DNA of 64,000 nucleotides from Lachnospiraceae bacterium G11 (GCA_900103495.1 FMWZ01000004.1:1-64000), one strand, 5' to 3'; positions 43,101 through 51,709 are shown, numbered from the stretch's first letter. Made by a program: numbers and translations. Notes: generated from the letters alone by a model not told the origin.

Positions 43101-45202
43101 AAGCTTCTGTTAAAAGCAATGAATATACTACAGATACATCTGTAAACTGCTCAACTAAGTTTAATAACAAAGTAATAAAGAAGAGGGGCGAGATTCGTCC
43201 CGGCTCCCCTGAACTTGTTGACTATACCGTTGACCTGAATGTGGCTAAACAGAATTTATATAATGGGGCGATAGGAGAAGTTGTCATAGAGGATACTATC
43301 GGAGCCAGCCTTTCACTTCAGGATGGTACGGTTAAACTGTATAAGGCTAACGTTGATCCTACAGACGGAAGTCTTACATATGTCGGAGAACCCGTTGATA
43401 CAACTATCAGAATTGATCGAAGCAAATCGAGGACTGTTCTCCAGGTTGTAATCCCGAATGACGGCGGCGGTAACGCTTACGTCCTTAAGTACATTGCCAA
43501 AGCTGTTAATGATAAAGCGGATGATTTTTCAAATAACGTTGTTCTTAAAGGCTATGGGGACTCGTCGTTAAACAGCAGTAAGAAGGATTATACGAAGGCT
43601 GCTTTTTCTTCGGTAGATTTTGATCAGTACGTGTATTGTATTTCGGAGTTAAGAGATAAGAATGGAAATAATCTTATCAAATCCGGAGCTCACTTTGAAC
43701 TTTTGGATCCTGCAATTGCCGGTGACAATAAAGTCGTAGATGAAGCAGACAGCAATGCCGATGGTGTGATTATCTTTGTCGGTAACGGAGATTTAAAAGA
43801 GAATTACACATATCTACTTAGGGAGACGGATGCTCCGGAAGGATACGAAATTCCTATAGAGTTACAAACCGGCATGGAAGTTACCACTCCCGATAAAAAA
43901 GGTTATAATGCGGCAAAGAATCATAAGAGTGAGAACCAGGTTTATAACTCAAAACCTTCCCGTGAGATAACCTTTGAACTCCTTAGCGGAAAGGATAAGA
44001 CAACGGATCTTACCAAGATGGGTGATGATCCCAAACCTGTTAAGATTTCTGTATTAAAGGATGGGGTGGAAGTCTGGAATTCAGATAGTTCTACTCCTTT
44101 CAGGGCCATATATGGTACAGAATATGAGGTCAAAGAAAGCAAGACACCCTTTGGTTATAAGGGAGAATCTGTAACCGGATATAAATTCATGATTGATGAA
44201 ACGGACCCTGCACATGAGCTAAAGATTACATCGGGCTCATCTGAAACTGGGGTCGTTACAGGTGATAAAATCACCATGTATGATTCACCTTATGAGAGCT
44301 TGGCTATTAAGGTAAATGATATTTCGGCAGCTCAGGGTATGTACCTTAAGGGAGCAAAGTTCACTCTTAAAAAAGGCGGTACAGTCGTAAAGGAGTGGGT
44401 GAGCGACGGTGATTTTAAAACAATTGAGATTCCGGAGGGTGATGGTTACGAGTTAGAAAGAGTAACTGAACCCACAGGTTTTGCCAAAACAACAAAGGTG
44501 CTTAAGTTTAATGTGGAGAAAGATGCTTTATCCGGAGAGCTTAAGGTTGTGGTGCCTACGAAAGCAACACCCACACTTGAGGTGGATGGGGATAAGATTA
44601 TAGTTTCTGAGGAAAGTGATGATTCTGCAAAGAAAGCTCTTGATGATACAGAAAAGGCTAAGCTTTCCCTTCCTGCAGAGATATCAGAACTGGCCCTGAC
44701 TCCCTTCGTATTTAAGGACGGAGTACCTTCAAGTGTAGCTGATACGCCGGAGTGGACGGGAACAGATGCAAGCACCATGAAGCTGTCTCCCCAGGTGCAG
44801 TATCTTCTTACAGTTACAGACAAGTCAGGCAAGAAGGTTACTAAGATTGCAATGATTAACGAGAAGGGAGAACTGGTTGTAAGTGACTATATCCCTCCCA
44901 AAAAGGCGGCGCCTGCACCTGCTAAGAGTTCAAGTTCCGGCGATTCATCTTCAAGCAGCGATGATGATGATAAGAACGCCAAGAAGAAAGAGGCACCTAA
45001 GGAAGAGAACAAGCTGGTCGAAGAGAAAAAGACTGTTACCACAGTTAAGACGAAACCAAGATTCGGCAAGGTCAATAAAGATAGATTTAGACTTGCCAAG
45101 ACCGGAGGCTTTATGGGTACCATGGCCGGATATGGTGCCGGATACGGCTTGATTATTGCAGGTGCTCTTATGGTTATATGCAATAAGAAGAAACGTAAGT
45201 AG
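40190..45202 (+). CDS. Sortase-anchored multidomain surface protein (adhesin-like)
   Basis: The 1670-aa protein has a signal peptide (about 1-29), a Glu/Ser-rich low-complexity region (about 35-120), and a series of DUF11/collagen-binding-type beta repeats. These recur with the pattern VTKEASSYDEATGEVTWTVTV, WVTKSGTKVDGNGKAIWTI and VVLEKAAGAYNYDTHEIHYTI. SpaA-like prealbumin domains follow (about 1140-1450). A Ser/Asp/Lys linker leads to the sorting signal LAKTG (1635-1639), a hydrophobic helix and a KKKRK tail. The motif departs from LPXTG by Ala in place of Pro. It is probably cross-linked to the wall by the sortase encoded three bases later. Confidence 0.9.
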   Translation: MGRRILAMLICVALILGVYHSPSINVHASNDINEDEADIDLPLEDEELWEEIEAEPTAVPSATPTEIVEEPVELVSEETEAAEEVSDEEVSEEEALEGEVSEEEVLPEEEVKEEVTAPAPLSENKQIGDLNICIDAPEGVFPAGTYAVVTEITSAGVISSIEDAVASQLSDSQTITNIRAFDITMYDAAGNEVQPDTDKGVVNVSIKNINTIEAITNPDKDMEVFHVEDSFNGVNAVDTTVLAGEVCFEAEHFSPYAVVSIEDNQKDPVNNVIEPQALIKAITLGIVNKDNTVTPLSSSGINKIALGDKIRVTYEFNEPMVINAVRDSYGMGDGYHVMKGENYALPDLPEELRTSSGYSIDVKSKKMLGQIIIDANGKSELKIDDTFIDQEKATNISAFVDLSLNLSKEVNGDKDSYELTLGGQKYNIKVADFMPQPPKVTKEASSYDEATGEVTWTVTVKNDAKPIEYKDGLSFKDTFSKGQSYVKDSLKVVGGSSITPDSASDSSISWKYKDNTANKETKFEYKTLVDFHELTYKKNTSGSTPTQISNNISVNAPATDDYEKLSLTAKAEKTVSKTMKNWVTKSGTKVDGNGKAIWTITIHNNGFRLQNVVLHDTILADTDITIDESTIKVIDNISKADVEFEHKIVGDEHQLIFKNDMAGDAEYIVTYETTIENYATYLKKNHKIPENKAWLEYDYDATGNGPAKSFKGPDIGEKFQGDDVYAKAAIEKSPKGINRVNHTMDWEVKINNTKRELTDVKVTDVLPEGHVYESVSSVTIGNSGATEGVDYTIDVAASGKEFTIDFGDNVKGFSASFRVTTKLTPEESKIWASNQTESYTNTATIYSKESGLDNEPVTDTATQKYDTVVLEKAAGAYNYDTHEIHYTITVNKYGMPLTGVLVTDELIPELEYVTDSYKRNGTPDSGVTVNGNKLVFNLGDINEKTMVEFDARVRDGAVFANNRDDIEITNEASVKSNEYTTDTSVNCSTKFNNKVIKKRGEIRPGSPELVDYTVDLNVAKQNLYNGAIGEVVIEDTIGASLSLQDGTVKLYKANVDPTDGSLTYVGEPVDTTIRIDRSKSRTVLQVVIPNDGGGNAYVLKYIAKAVNDKADDFSNNVVLKGYGDSSLNSSKKDYTKAAFSSVDFDQYVYCISELRDKNGNNLIKSGAHFELLDPAIAGDNKVVDEADSNADGVIIFVGNGDLKENYTYLLRETDAPEGYEIPIELQTGMEVTTPDKKGYNAAKNHKSENQVYNSKPSREITFELLSGKDKTTDLTKMGDDPKPVKISVLKDGVEVWNSDSSTPFRAIYGTEYEVKESKTPFGYKGESVTGYKFMIDETDPAHELKITSGSSETGVVTGDKITMYDSPYESLAIKVNDISAAQGMYLKGAKFTLKKGGTVVKEWVSDGDFKTIEIPEGDGYELERVTEPTGFAKTTKVLKFNVEKDALSGELKVVVPTKATPTLEVDGDKIIVSEESDDSAKKALDDTEKAKLSLPAEISELALTPFVFKDGVPSSVADTPEWTGTDASTMKLSPQVQYLLTVTDKSGKKVTKIAMINEKGELVVSDYIPPKKAAPAPAKSSSSGDSSSSSDDDDKNAKKKEAPKEENKLVEEKKTVTTVKTKPRFGKVNKDRFRLAKTGGFMGTMAGYGAGYGLIIAGALMVICNKKKRK

Positions 45203-45204
45203 TT

Positions 45205-45819
45205 ATGAAACGAAGAAGTATTTTTAGATTTATTGGTTATATGTTTATCACTGCAGGTGTTCTGCTGATACTCGGATGCCTGTTCATTAATATCAAGCAG
45301 CAGATAATGCGAAAGGTGGCGCTTGAAGAGTTTAAGACCAAAATTGAAGAGGCTTATAATTCAGAGGAAACATCTGAAGAAGGCAGTGAACCTGAAATAA
45401 TTCCCGGTGGAAACGAAGCAGTGGAGGGGGACATTCTTTACATATTAAGAATCCCCTCCATCGATTCCGAGAATCCTGTCAGAGAGGGCGTCAGTATGGG
45501 AGTCCTGGAAGACGCTTTAGGTCACGAGGAAGACACCGCTTACATTGGCGCCAAAGGAAACTGCGTTATAGCAGGACATAGAAACTATAACTTCGGACAG
45601 TTTTTTAACAGACTTGATGAAGTTCAGGTAAATGATCTAATATATGTGGATACAGCGAAACAGACTTTTTCATATGTGGTGACGGATATAAAGGTTGTGG
45701 AACCCACGGATTTGTCAGTGCTTGAACCCACAGATGAAGAGATTCTTACGTTATACACCTGTACACCCATATATATCGCGACTCACAGACTCGTGATTAC
45801 TGCGGAAAGAATTGGATAA
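45205..45819 (+). CDS. Class D-like sortase
   Basis: The 204-aa transpeptidase has an N-terminal membrane anchor (residues about 10-30) and a sortase beta-barrel. Catalytic residues are His125 in IAGHRNYNFG, Cys186 in LTLYTCTP and Arg195 in THRLVIT. It is made from the same transcript as the LAKTG protein, three bases downstream of its stop, so it is the likely dedicated enzyme joining that protein to the cell wall. The class assignment rests on the TLYTCTP motif and short length. Confidence 0.93.
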   Translation: MKRRSIFRFIGYMFITAGVLLILGCLFINIKQQIMRKVALEEFKTKIEEAYNSEETSEEGSEPEIIPGGNEAVEGDILYILRIPSIDSENPVREGVSMGVLEDALGHEEDTAYIGAKGNCVIAGHRNYNFGQFFNRLDEVQVNDLIYVDTAKQTFSYVVTDIKVVEPTDLSVLEPTDEEILTLYTCTPIYIATHRLVITAERIG

Positions 45820-45831
45820 GTACATTTATTG

Positions 45832-45866
45832 AGTGCAAAGTGGGACATCCCCACTTTGCGCTTTTT
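45832..45866 (+). terminator. Intrinsic terminator after the sortase gene
   Basis: TGCAAAGTGGG and CCCACTTTGCG pair around ACATC (one wobble), with two further outer pairs, followed by TTTTTG. Confidence 0.9.
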
Positions 45867-46017
45867 GTTTGGGGGCAAAGAGTTTAGAGCCAAGGATATA
45901 TGAATGCTGGTTAAAAAAATTAAATAAAAGTTAATATCTGTTCACTACCATTTGCCGTATCCGGAGAATATAATGAGGACATAACCGGTTAAGATAATTA
46001 TGCAGATGGAGGTAGTT

Positions 46018-47067
46018 ATGCAGATAAATGAAGTTATAAGAAAATATAGAAAACAGATCAACATGACCCAGGAGGAGATGGCCAACCGACTTGGAGTGTC
46101 GGCACCGGCTGTTAACAAATGGGAAAGCGGAGCCTCAATGCCTGACATATCGCTTTTGGCTCCCATAGCCAGACTTCTTCACGTTTCTTTGGAAGAGTTG
46201 CTCTCATTTAAGAGTGAACTTACGGAAGTGGAAGTAGCGGGAATCGTTGCTGAGATATCCGGAATGCTTGATAAGGAACCTTTAGACACTGTGTTTCAAA
46301 AGATGGTGGAAACAGTAAGAGAATATCCAAATTCGGAAACACTTACCTATTCCCTGGCGTCAATGCTGTCTTGCAGGACGCTTATACTAAGTAACGAGGA
46401 ACGAGATAAGTACTTCGGATGGCTTCAGAATTGCTTTGAGAATCTTCTTTCAAGCGAGAATCAGGACATGAAAATGCACGCAGCGGAATCTTTATATGCG
46501 CTGTTCATACTTAAAGAACAATACGATGAGGCTACCAAGTGCCTTGACTATTTTTCGCCGGAAAGTCCCGAGAGGAAAAGAAAGCTTGCAACAATCTATT
46601 CTCATACAGGCAAGTATGAGGAAGCGTATAAGATAATGGAGGAATCTCTGTTTTCAGATTATCAGAGTATGAGTGTTACTCTACATGAGATATACGGGAT
46701 AGCCATGAAAACCGAGAACTTCGAGAAGGCCCGTGCAATTCTTGAAAAAGAAGCCGGTCTCGCTGAACTTTTCGAGATGGGAGAGTACAATAAGTACGCC
46801 GGCAAATTCCATTATGCGGTTGCAATGAAAGATGCAAAGCAGACTCTTGAATTAATGGATAAGCTTATGACTCATTATGATTCATTAATGGATTATGTTA
46901 AGTCGCCATTGTATGAGCATATGACCTTTGCCAATTCCAATCCTGCCGTTTTGGAGGGCATGAAAACGGCTCAGTTGAATCGTTACCTAGAGGATGATTC
47001 CTTCCAGTTTGTAAGGGAGTCCCCGGGCTGGGAAGATTTCAAAATGAAGTGGTATAAGGCGTATTGA
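46018..47067 (+). CDS. XRE-family HTH protein with tetratricopeptide-like repeats
   Basis: The 349-aa protein has a Cro/C1-type helix-turn-helix (residues about 4-58, MTQEEMANRLGVSAPAVNKWESG) and a helical C-terminal region with TPR-like pairs (YDEATKCLDYFSPESPERKR; YEEAYKIMEES). Such proteins are often quorum or peptide-responsive regulators or broad regulators of unknown targets. ATG 46018 has TGGAGG five bases upstream; ATG 46000 has none. A TATAAT at 45969-45974 is a candidate -10. It precedes the macrodomain gene by 65 bases. Confidence 0.85.
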   Translation: MQINEVIRKYRKQINMTQEEMANRLGVSAPAVNKWESGASMPDISLLAPIARLLHVSLEELLSFKSELTEVEVAGIVAEISGMLDKEPLDTVFQKMVETVREYPNSETLTYSLASMLSCRTLILSNEERDKYFGWLQNCFENLLSSENQDMKMHAAESLYALFILKEQYDEATKCLDYFSPESPERKRKLATIYSHTGKYEEAYKIMEESLFSDYQSMSVTLHEIYGIAMKTENFEKARAILEKEAGLAELFEMGEYNKYAGKFHYAVAMKDAKQTLELMDKLMTHYDSLMDYVKSPLYEHMTFANSNPAVLEGMKTAQLNRYLEDDSFQFVRESPGWEDFKMKWYKAY

Positions 47068-47132
47068 TTGGTGATTTCAAAGGCAATATAATTAAAGGTG
47101 TAACTGCAAAAAAAGTCTGAGAGGGGCAATTG

Positions 47133-47939
47133 ATGAACAAAACACCCAACACACAGGATGAACGCCTTGATTATCTTGTGGATGCTTTTAAAGAAGATTC
47201 GGATGACTATAAGCAATTGGCTGTACCCGAACGTGTGGAGGAAAAACGGAGGATTCTCCGTTCCCTTATGAACATTCGTATGCCGGGAGAACTTCGTGAA
47301 GATGTGCTTAGAGTGCAGGATGAATATCTGAAAGAGCGCGCAGCCGAAAAGGGTGTGGTGCAGCTTTCAGATATCCCGGTAATCAGAGACGGATTATCCA
47401 TATGGCAGGGAGACATTACGAGGCTTGCAGTCGATGCCATTGTAAACGCAGCAAATTCTCAGATGCTCGGATGTTTTGTTCCTATGCATAATTGCATTGA
47501 TAACTGCATTCATACTTTTGCGGGAGTCCAACTTAGGGCCGAGTGCAACAGGAAGATGAATAATCTTAGAATGAGATATGGCGGGAACTACGAGCAGCCT
47601 ACTGCACTTCCTATGATTACCGAGGGATATAATCTTCCTGCAAAGAAGGTTATTCACGTTGTGGGGCCCATAGTTCATGGCTCGCTAACCAAGCAACACG
47701 AGGAATTACTTGCATCTTGTTATAAGTCATGCCTTAATCTGGCGGCCGAGAATGGTGTTGATTCAATAGCTTTTTGCTGTATCTCTACGGGAGTATTCAT
47801 GTTTCCTAATGAGAGAGCGGCTGAGATAGCGGTGGACACGGTGGAAGGCTGGCTTAAAGAAAACAACAGCCATATGAGAGTGATTTTTAATGTTTTCAAA
47901 GATGAAGATTTGGAGATATACCGTAGATTATTGCAGTAG
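47133..47939 (+). CDS. Zinc-type macrodomain protein (ADP-ribosyl hydrolase-like)
   Basis: The 268-aa protein carries an N-terminal helical part (about 1-85) and a macrodomain with DAIVNAANSQMLG followed by CFVPMHNCIDNCIH. This is the cysteine/histidine pattern of zinc-containing macrodomains that remove ADP-ribose from proteins. A glycine loop is seen in FCCISTGVFMFPNERAAEIA. The start is ATG 47133 behind GAGGGG; a TTG one codon earlier is in frame. No sirtuin or lipoate gene is linked, unlike the operons known for some Zn-macro proteins. Cytoplasmic; substrate not determined. Confidence 0.85.
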   Translation: MNKTPNTQDERLDYLVDAFKEDSDDYKQLAVPERVEEKRRILRSLMNIRMPGELREDVLRVQDEYLKERAAEKGVVQLSDIPVIRDGLSIWQGDITRLAVDAIVNAANSQMLGCFVPMHNCIDNCIHTFAGVQLRAECNRKMNNLRMRYGGNYEQPTALPMITEGYNLPAKKVIHVVGPIVHGSLTKQHEELLASCYKSCLNLAAENGVDSIAFCCISTGVFMFPNERAAEIAVDTVEGWLKENNSHMRVIFNVFKDEDLEIYRRLLQ

Positions 47940-47975
47940 GGGATTATATATGGAAAATGAAAACGCCACATATAG

Positions 47976-48030
47976 TTGTAAAGAGCCACGGGTTAGTGTT
48001 ATAATATGCGTTGCTAATTCGGGGCTCTTT
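47976..48030 (+). promoter_or_regulatory. ychF promoter within an upstream terminator hairpin
   Basis: -35 TTGTAA (47976-47981) and perfect -10 TATAAT (48000-48005) are 18 bases apart. The arms AAAGAGCC (47980-47987) and GGCTCTTT (48023-48030), followed by TT, form a possible terminator of the macrodomain gene whose loop holds the -10 box. Confidence 0.6.
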
Positions 48031-48092
48031 TTATCTTTGAAGGGCTGTAAATAAGAAAAGTGTCAGAGAAAAATTAAGGAGATTTATATAAC

Positions 48093-49190
48093 ATGAAGCT
48101 TGGAATCGTGGGTTTGCCCAACGTCGGCAAGTCAACTTTATTTAATTCACTTACAAAGGCAGGAGCTCAGGCGGCAAACTTCCCGTTCTGTACAATTGAC
48201 CCTAACGTGGGTATTGTTGCGGTGCCTGATGAAAGAATTAAACTGCTTGGGGAGATGTACAACTCCAAGAAGGTAACTCCCGCAACAATTGAGTTCGTTG
48301 ATATTGCAGGACTTGTTAAGGGTGCTTCCAAAGGTGAAGGCCTTGGAAACCAGTTCCTTGCAAATATTAGAGAGGTTGATGCAATCGTACATGTGGTACG
48401 TTGCTTCGAGGATTCAAATGTCATCCATGTTGACGGAAGCGTTGACCCTCTTCGTGATATCGAGACAATTAATTTCGAGCTTATTTTCTCCGACCTTGAA
48501 GTTTTGGAAAGAAGACTTTCCAAGGTTTCAAAGGCTGCAAGAATGGATAAGAGCCTTGCAAAAGAAAATGCTCTTTTAGAGAGATGCAAAGCACATCTTG
48601 AAGCAGGTAAGATGGCCAAGACCATGGAAGATTTGGACGAGGATGAACTTGCTCTTATGAAGGAATTCAACTTCCTTACATATAAGCCTGTAATATATGC
48701 TGCTAACGTTGCTGAAGATGAAGTTGCCGATGACGGCGCAAGCAATGCATACGTAGCAAAAGTAAGAGAGTATGCAGCGAAAGAAAACAGCGAAGTATTC
48801 GTTATCTGTGCTCAGATTGAGCAGGAGATTTCAGAGCTTGACGATGATGAGAAGGCTATGTTTTTGGAAGACTTAGGTCTTAAAGAGTCAGGTCTTGAGA
48901 AGCTCATCGCTGCAAGCTATAAGACCCTTGGACTTATGAGTTTCCTTACCGCAGGTGAGGACGAGACCAGAGCCTGGACCATTAAGATCGGTACTAAGGC
49001 TCCTCAGGCAGCCGGAAAGATTCACACTGATTTCGAGCGAGGATTCATTAAGGCCGAGGTTGTTAATTACAAAGATCTTCTTGAGACAGGTTCCCTTGCT
49101 GCAGCAAGAGAGAAGGCCATGGTTCGTATGGAAGGAAAGGATTACGTTGTTCAGGACGGAGATGTAATTCTCTTCAGATTCAACGTGTAA
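48093..49190 (+). CDS. ychF: Redox-regulated ATPase/GTPase YchF (Obg family)
   Basis: The 365-aa P-loop protein shows G1 GLPNVGKSTLFN, switch region FCTIDPN, G3 DIAGLVKGASKGEGLGNQFL, an alpha-helical insert (about 125-200), a specificity motif NVAEDE in place of the NKxD of true GTPases, and a C-terminal TGS domain (about 280-363, TIKIGTKAPQAAGKIHTDFERGFIKAEV split around). YchF is nearly universal, hydrolyses ATP and associates with ribosomes. Start ATG 48093 follows AAGGAGA. The GNAT gene starts 20 bases after its stop. Confidence 0.97.
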   Translation: MKLGIVGLPNVGKSTLFNSLTKAGAQAANFPFCTIDPNVGIVAVPDERIKLLGEMYNSKKVTPATIEFVDIAGLVKGASKGEGLGNQFLANIREVDAIVHVVRCFEDSNVIHVDGSVDPLRDIETINFELIFSDLEVLERRLSKVSKAARMDKSLAKENALLERCKAHLEAGKMAKTMEDLDEDELALMKEFNFLTYKPVIYAANVAEDEVADDGASNAYVAKVREYAAKENSEVFVICAQIEQEISELDDDEKAMFLEDLGLKESGLEKLIAASYKTLGLMSFLTAGEDETRAWTIKIGTKAPQAAGKIHTDFERGFIKAEVVNYKDLLETGSLAAAREKAMVRMEGKDYVVQDGDVILFRFNV

Positions 49191-49210
49191 GATATAGGGA
49201 AGAGAAGAGT

Positions 49211-49678
49211 ATGATTCGTAGAGCTAAAGCAGGAGACCTTAACAGAGTAAACGATTTGCTTCATCAGGTGCTTGAGGTGCACGCAGATGGACGCCCGGAT
49301 ATCTTTATTCATGGAACAAAGAAGTACACGGATATAGAGATACTTGATATTTTTGGAGACGATAATACACCGGTTTTTGTCTATACAGATCTGGCCGGAG
49401 TAGTTCAGGGTTATGCCTTCTGTAAATTTGAAGAAACAAAAGGCGTGACAAATCTGCACGACATGCTTACATTATATATAGATGATATTTGTGTTGATGA
49501 GAAGTGCAGAGGACAGCACATTGCTACTGAGCTTTACGAGCATGTTGTAAAGTTTGCAAAGGAGAGCGGTTGCTACCGAATCACCTTGAATGTGTGGGAG
49601 ACCAATCCTACAGCGAGAAAGTTCTATGAAGCTATGGGCATGAAACCCCTTAAGACCACCATGGAGACCATCCTGTAA
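49211..49678 (+). CDS. GNAT family N-acetyltransferase
   Basis: The 155-aa enzyme begins MIRRAKAGDLNRVNDLLHQV and has the acetyl-CoA-binding segment CVDEKCRGQHIATELYEHV (about 94-112) and a late WETNPTARKFYEAMGMKP, typical of GNATs. The acceptor substrate cannot be inferred. It is transcribed with ychF and closed by a terminator at 49712. Confidence 0.92.
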   Translation: MIRRAKAGDLNRVNDLLHQVLEVHADGRPDIFIHGTKKYTDIEILDIFGDDNTPVFVYTDLAGVVQGYAFCKFEETKGVTNLHDMLTLYIDDICVDEKCRGQHIATELYEHVVKFAKESGCYRITLNVWETNPTARKFYEAMGMKPLKTTMETIL

Positions 49679-49711
49679 AACAAAACAAGATTATAAGTAA
49701 CAGAAACTAAG

Positions 49712-49738
49712 GAGACAAGGAAACTTGTCTCTTTTTTT
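49712..49738 (+). terminator. Intrinsic terminator with GAAA tetraloop
   Basis: GAGACAAG and CTTGTCTC form an eight-base stem with a GAAA loop, followed by seven T residues. Confidence 0.92.
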
Positions 49739-49754
49739 GTTCAAAAATCACTAT

Positions 49755-49859
49755 TTCCACTTTTTTATAATTCCGGGTGGAAAAAGTTTAACTTTTGTGG
49801 AATGGGTGCTATCAGGTGGAAAACGTGTGATTGTTGAAAAGGGTTTCTTTATATAGGAT
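49755..49859 (+). promoter_or_regulatory. Promoter of the glycan locus with phased GTGGAA repeats
   Basis: -35 TTGTTG (49831-49836) and -10 TAGGAT (49854-49859) are 17 bases apart. Upstream lie three direct repeats GTGGAA at 49777-49782, 49797-49802 and 49816-49821 (20 and 19 bases apart) and an inverted copy TTCCAC at 49755-49760. Spacing of two helical turns just upstream of the -35 fits an AraC-type activator; the YesN-like protein encoded at 59646 is the obvious candidate. Confidence 0.6.
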
Positions 49860-49895
49860 GGCCATAGAGCAACACGAAAAAAGGAGGAAGGGCTT

Positions 49896-50816
49896 TTGAA
49901 AAAAGGAGAACGGAAACGAAGGATATTAAAGGAGATAAAAACAAATAAGTTTCTCTATTTAATGTTTCTTCCGGTTTTAATCTGGTACATAATTTTTGCT
50001 TATGTTCCTATGGGAGGAATTACCATTGCCTTCCAGAAGTACAGCGTGGTTAAAGGAATACTGGGAAGTAAATGGGTTGGGTTTAAAAACTTCCAGACCC
50101 TCTTTGCAGATCCTTATTTCTTCAGACTTTTGAAGAATACATTACTGATAAATATATACGGAATAATATTTGGATTCCCGCTTCCTATCATATTGGCAAT
50201 TGCCTTTAACGAAGTGAAAAACAAGCACTTTAAGAAGATTACCCAGACTATATCTTACTTACCTTACTTTATCTCGGTGGTGGTTGTGGCTTCTATGCTT
50301 ATCCAGTTTCTCTCTACCGAGGGTGTAGTCAACGGCATTTTACAGGCCATGGGAAAAGAACCCATTTTCTTTTTGCAGGAGGCCAAATACTTCCGGTTTA
50401 TTTACCTGGCAAGTGATATCTGGCAGGGCGTAGGTTTCTCGGCAATCATATACCTTGCGGCCCTGTCGGGCATCCCCCAGGAACAGTATGAGGCAGCTAC
50501 AGTTGATGGTGCCAATAAATTCCAGAAGATGTTATACATTACAATTCCCTGCCTGATACCGACCATCGTAATGATGTTCATTATAAGACTGGGAAGCGTT
50601 ATTGCAGTGGGACATGAGAAGATAATCCTTCTTTATAATCCGCTGACATATGAAACTGCCGATGTATTTAACTCCTATGTATACAGGGTGGGATTGCAGG
50701 ATATGAAATACAGTTATGCACAGGCTGTTTCACTTTTCCAGAATGTGGTTGGTTTCATTATGGTATTTACCGCCAATAAGATCACCAGAAAACTTGACGG
50801 AACAACACTGTGGTAG
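49896..50816 (+). CDS. Oligosaccharide ABC transporter permease (LplB type)
   Basis: The 306-aa membrane protein matches LplB-type CUT1 permeases: FLPVLIWYIIFAYVPMGGITIAFQKY near the start (split segments) and the EAA loop EQYEAATVDGANKFQKMLYITIP. Six helices are likely. The start is TTG 49896, with AAGGAGG about nine bases upstream and no better ATG. It pairs with the next permease. No ATPase gene is in the locus; such systems commonly share a genomic MsmX-type ATPase. Confidence 0.9.
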   Translation: MKKGERKRRILKEIKTNKFLYLMFLPVLIWYIIFAYVPMGGITIAFQKYSVVKGILGSKWVGFKNFQTLFADPYFFRLLKNTLLINIYGIIFGFPLPIILAIAFNEVKNKHFKKITQTISYLPYFISVVVVASMLIQFLSTEGVVNGILQAMGKEPIFFLQEAKYFRFIYLASDIWQGVGFSAIIYLAALSGIPQEQYEAATVDGANKFQKMLYITIPCLIPTIVMMFIIRLGSVIAVGHEKIILLYNPLTYETADVFNSYVYRVGLQDMKYSYAQAVSLFQNVVGFIMVFTANKITRKLDGTTLW

Positions 50817-50830
50817 GAAGGAGCATGAAG

Positions 50831-51709
50831 ATGAGGTCAAAAATAAATGCTGGCGAGAAGTTATACGTCTTCTTTTGCTACTTCTTTATCATTTTACTTT
50901 GCGTTACTATTCTATATCCCTTTATATACATGGTTTCGGCTTCCCTAAGCTCCACGACCGCAGTAATGAGAAACAAAGTCGTGTTGTGGCCCGTGGAGTT
51001 TACTGCGGAAGCTTATAGGGTTGTGGCACAGTACAAGGGCATATGGACTGCATATGCAAACACTGTATTCTACACGGTCGTAGGAACTCTTATAAACCTG
51101 GCTTTCACAATTCTTGCAGCTTACCCATTGTCAAAGAAAAGATGGGGTGCAAGAAAGTTAATGTCTTTCATCCTGGTATTTACCATGTGGTTTGGAGGCG
51201 GACAGATTCCTTTCTATCTGACGATGAAGAATCTTGGCCTTCTGGATTCAAGAATAGCGGTTCTGATTTACGGAGCGGTGAGCGCTTATTACGTAATCAT
51301 TTTCAGAACGCATTTTGAAAGCCTGCCGGATTCATTGGAGGAGTCAGCGAGAATTGAAGGCGCAAACGACATCACCATATTAATGAAAATCATGATTCCC
51401 CTTTCGAAACCTATAATGGCAGCCATTGCACTTTATTACGCAATCGGAAGATGGAACTCTTATTTCTGGGAGATGATGCTTATTCAGGATGAAAAGAAAC
51501 TCCCCGTACAGGTCATCCTGCAGAGAATTGTAATTAACAGTCAGCTCAGTGAAGATGTAGCATCGGCCCTTACAGCAGGCCAGCAGTCCTTCCCCATGAC
51601 TATTAAATTCGCAGCTATCGTTATCACAGCATTGCCCATCATATGTATTTACCCGTTCTTACAGAAATACTTTGTAAGTGGGGCGTTGGTAGGCAGTGTT
51701 AAAGAATAA
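50831..51709 (+). CDS. Oligosaccharide ABC transporter permease (LplC/YtcP type)
   Basis: The 292-aa protein has six likely helices, an N-terminal ILYPFIYMVSASLSS segment and the EAA motif SLEESARIEGANDITILMKIMIP. ATG 50831 is preferred, seven bases after GGAG; the in-frame GTG 50810 lies within the previous gene and ATG 50825 touches the site. Partner of the upstream permease. Confidence 0.9.
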   Translation: MRSKINAGEKLYVFFCYFFIILLCVTILYPFIYMVSASLSSTTAVMRNKVVLWPVEFTAEAYRVVAQYKGIWTAYANTVFYTVVGTLINLAFTILAAYPLSKKRWGARKLMSFILVFTMWFGGGQIPFYLTMKNLGLLDSRIAVLIYGAVSAYYVIIFRTHFESLPDSLEESARIEGANDITILMKIMIPLSKPIMAAIALYYAIGRWNSYFWEMMLIQDEKKLPVQVILQRIVINSQLSEDVASALTAGQQSFPMTIKFAAIVITALPIICIYPFLQKYFVSGALVGSVKE

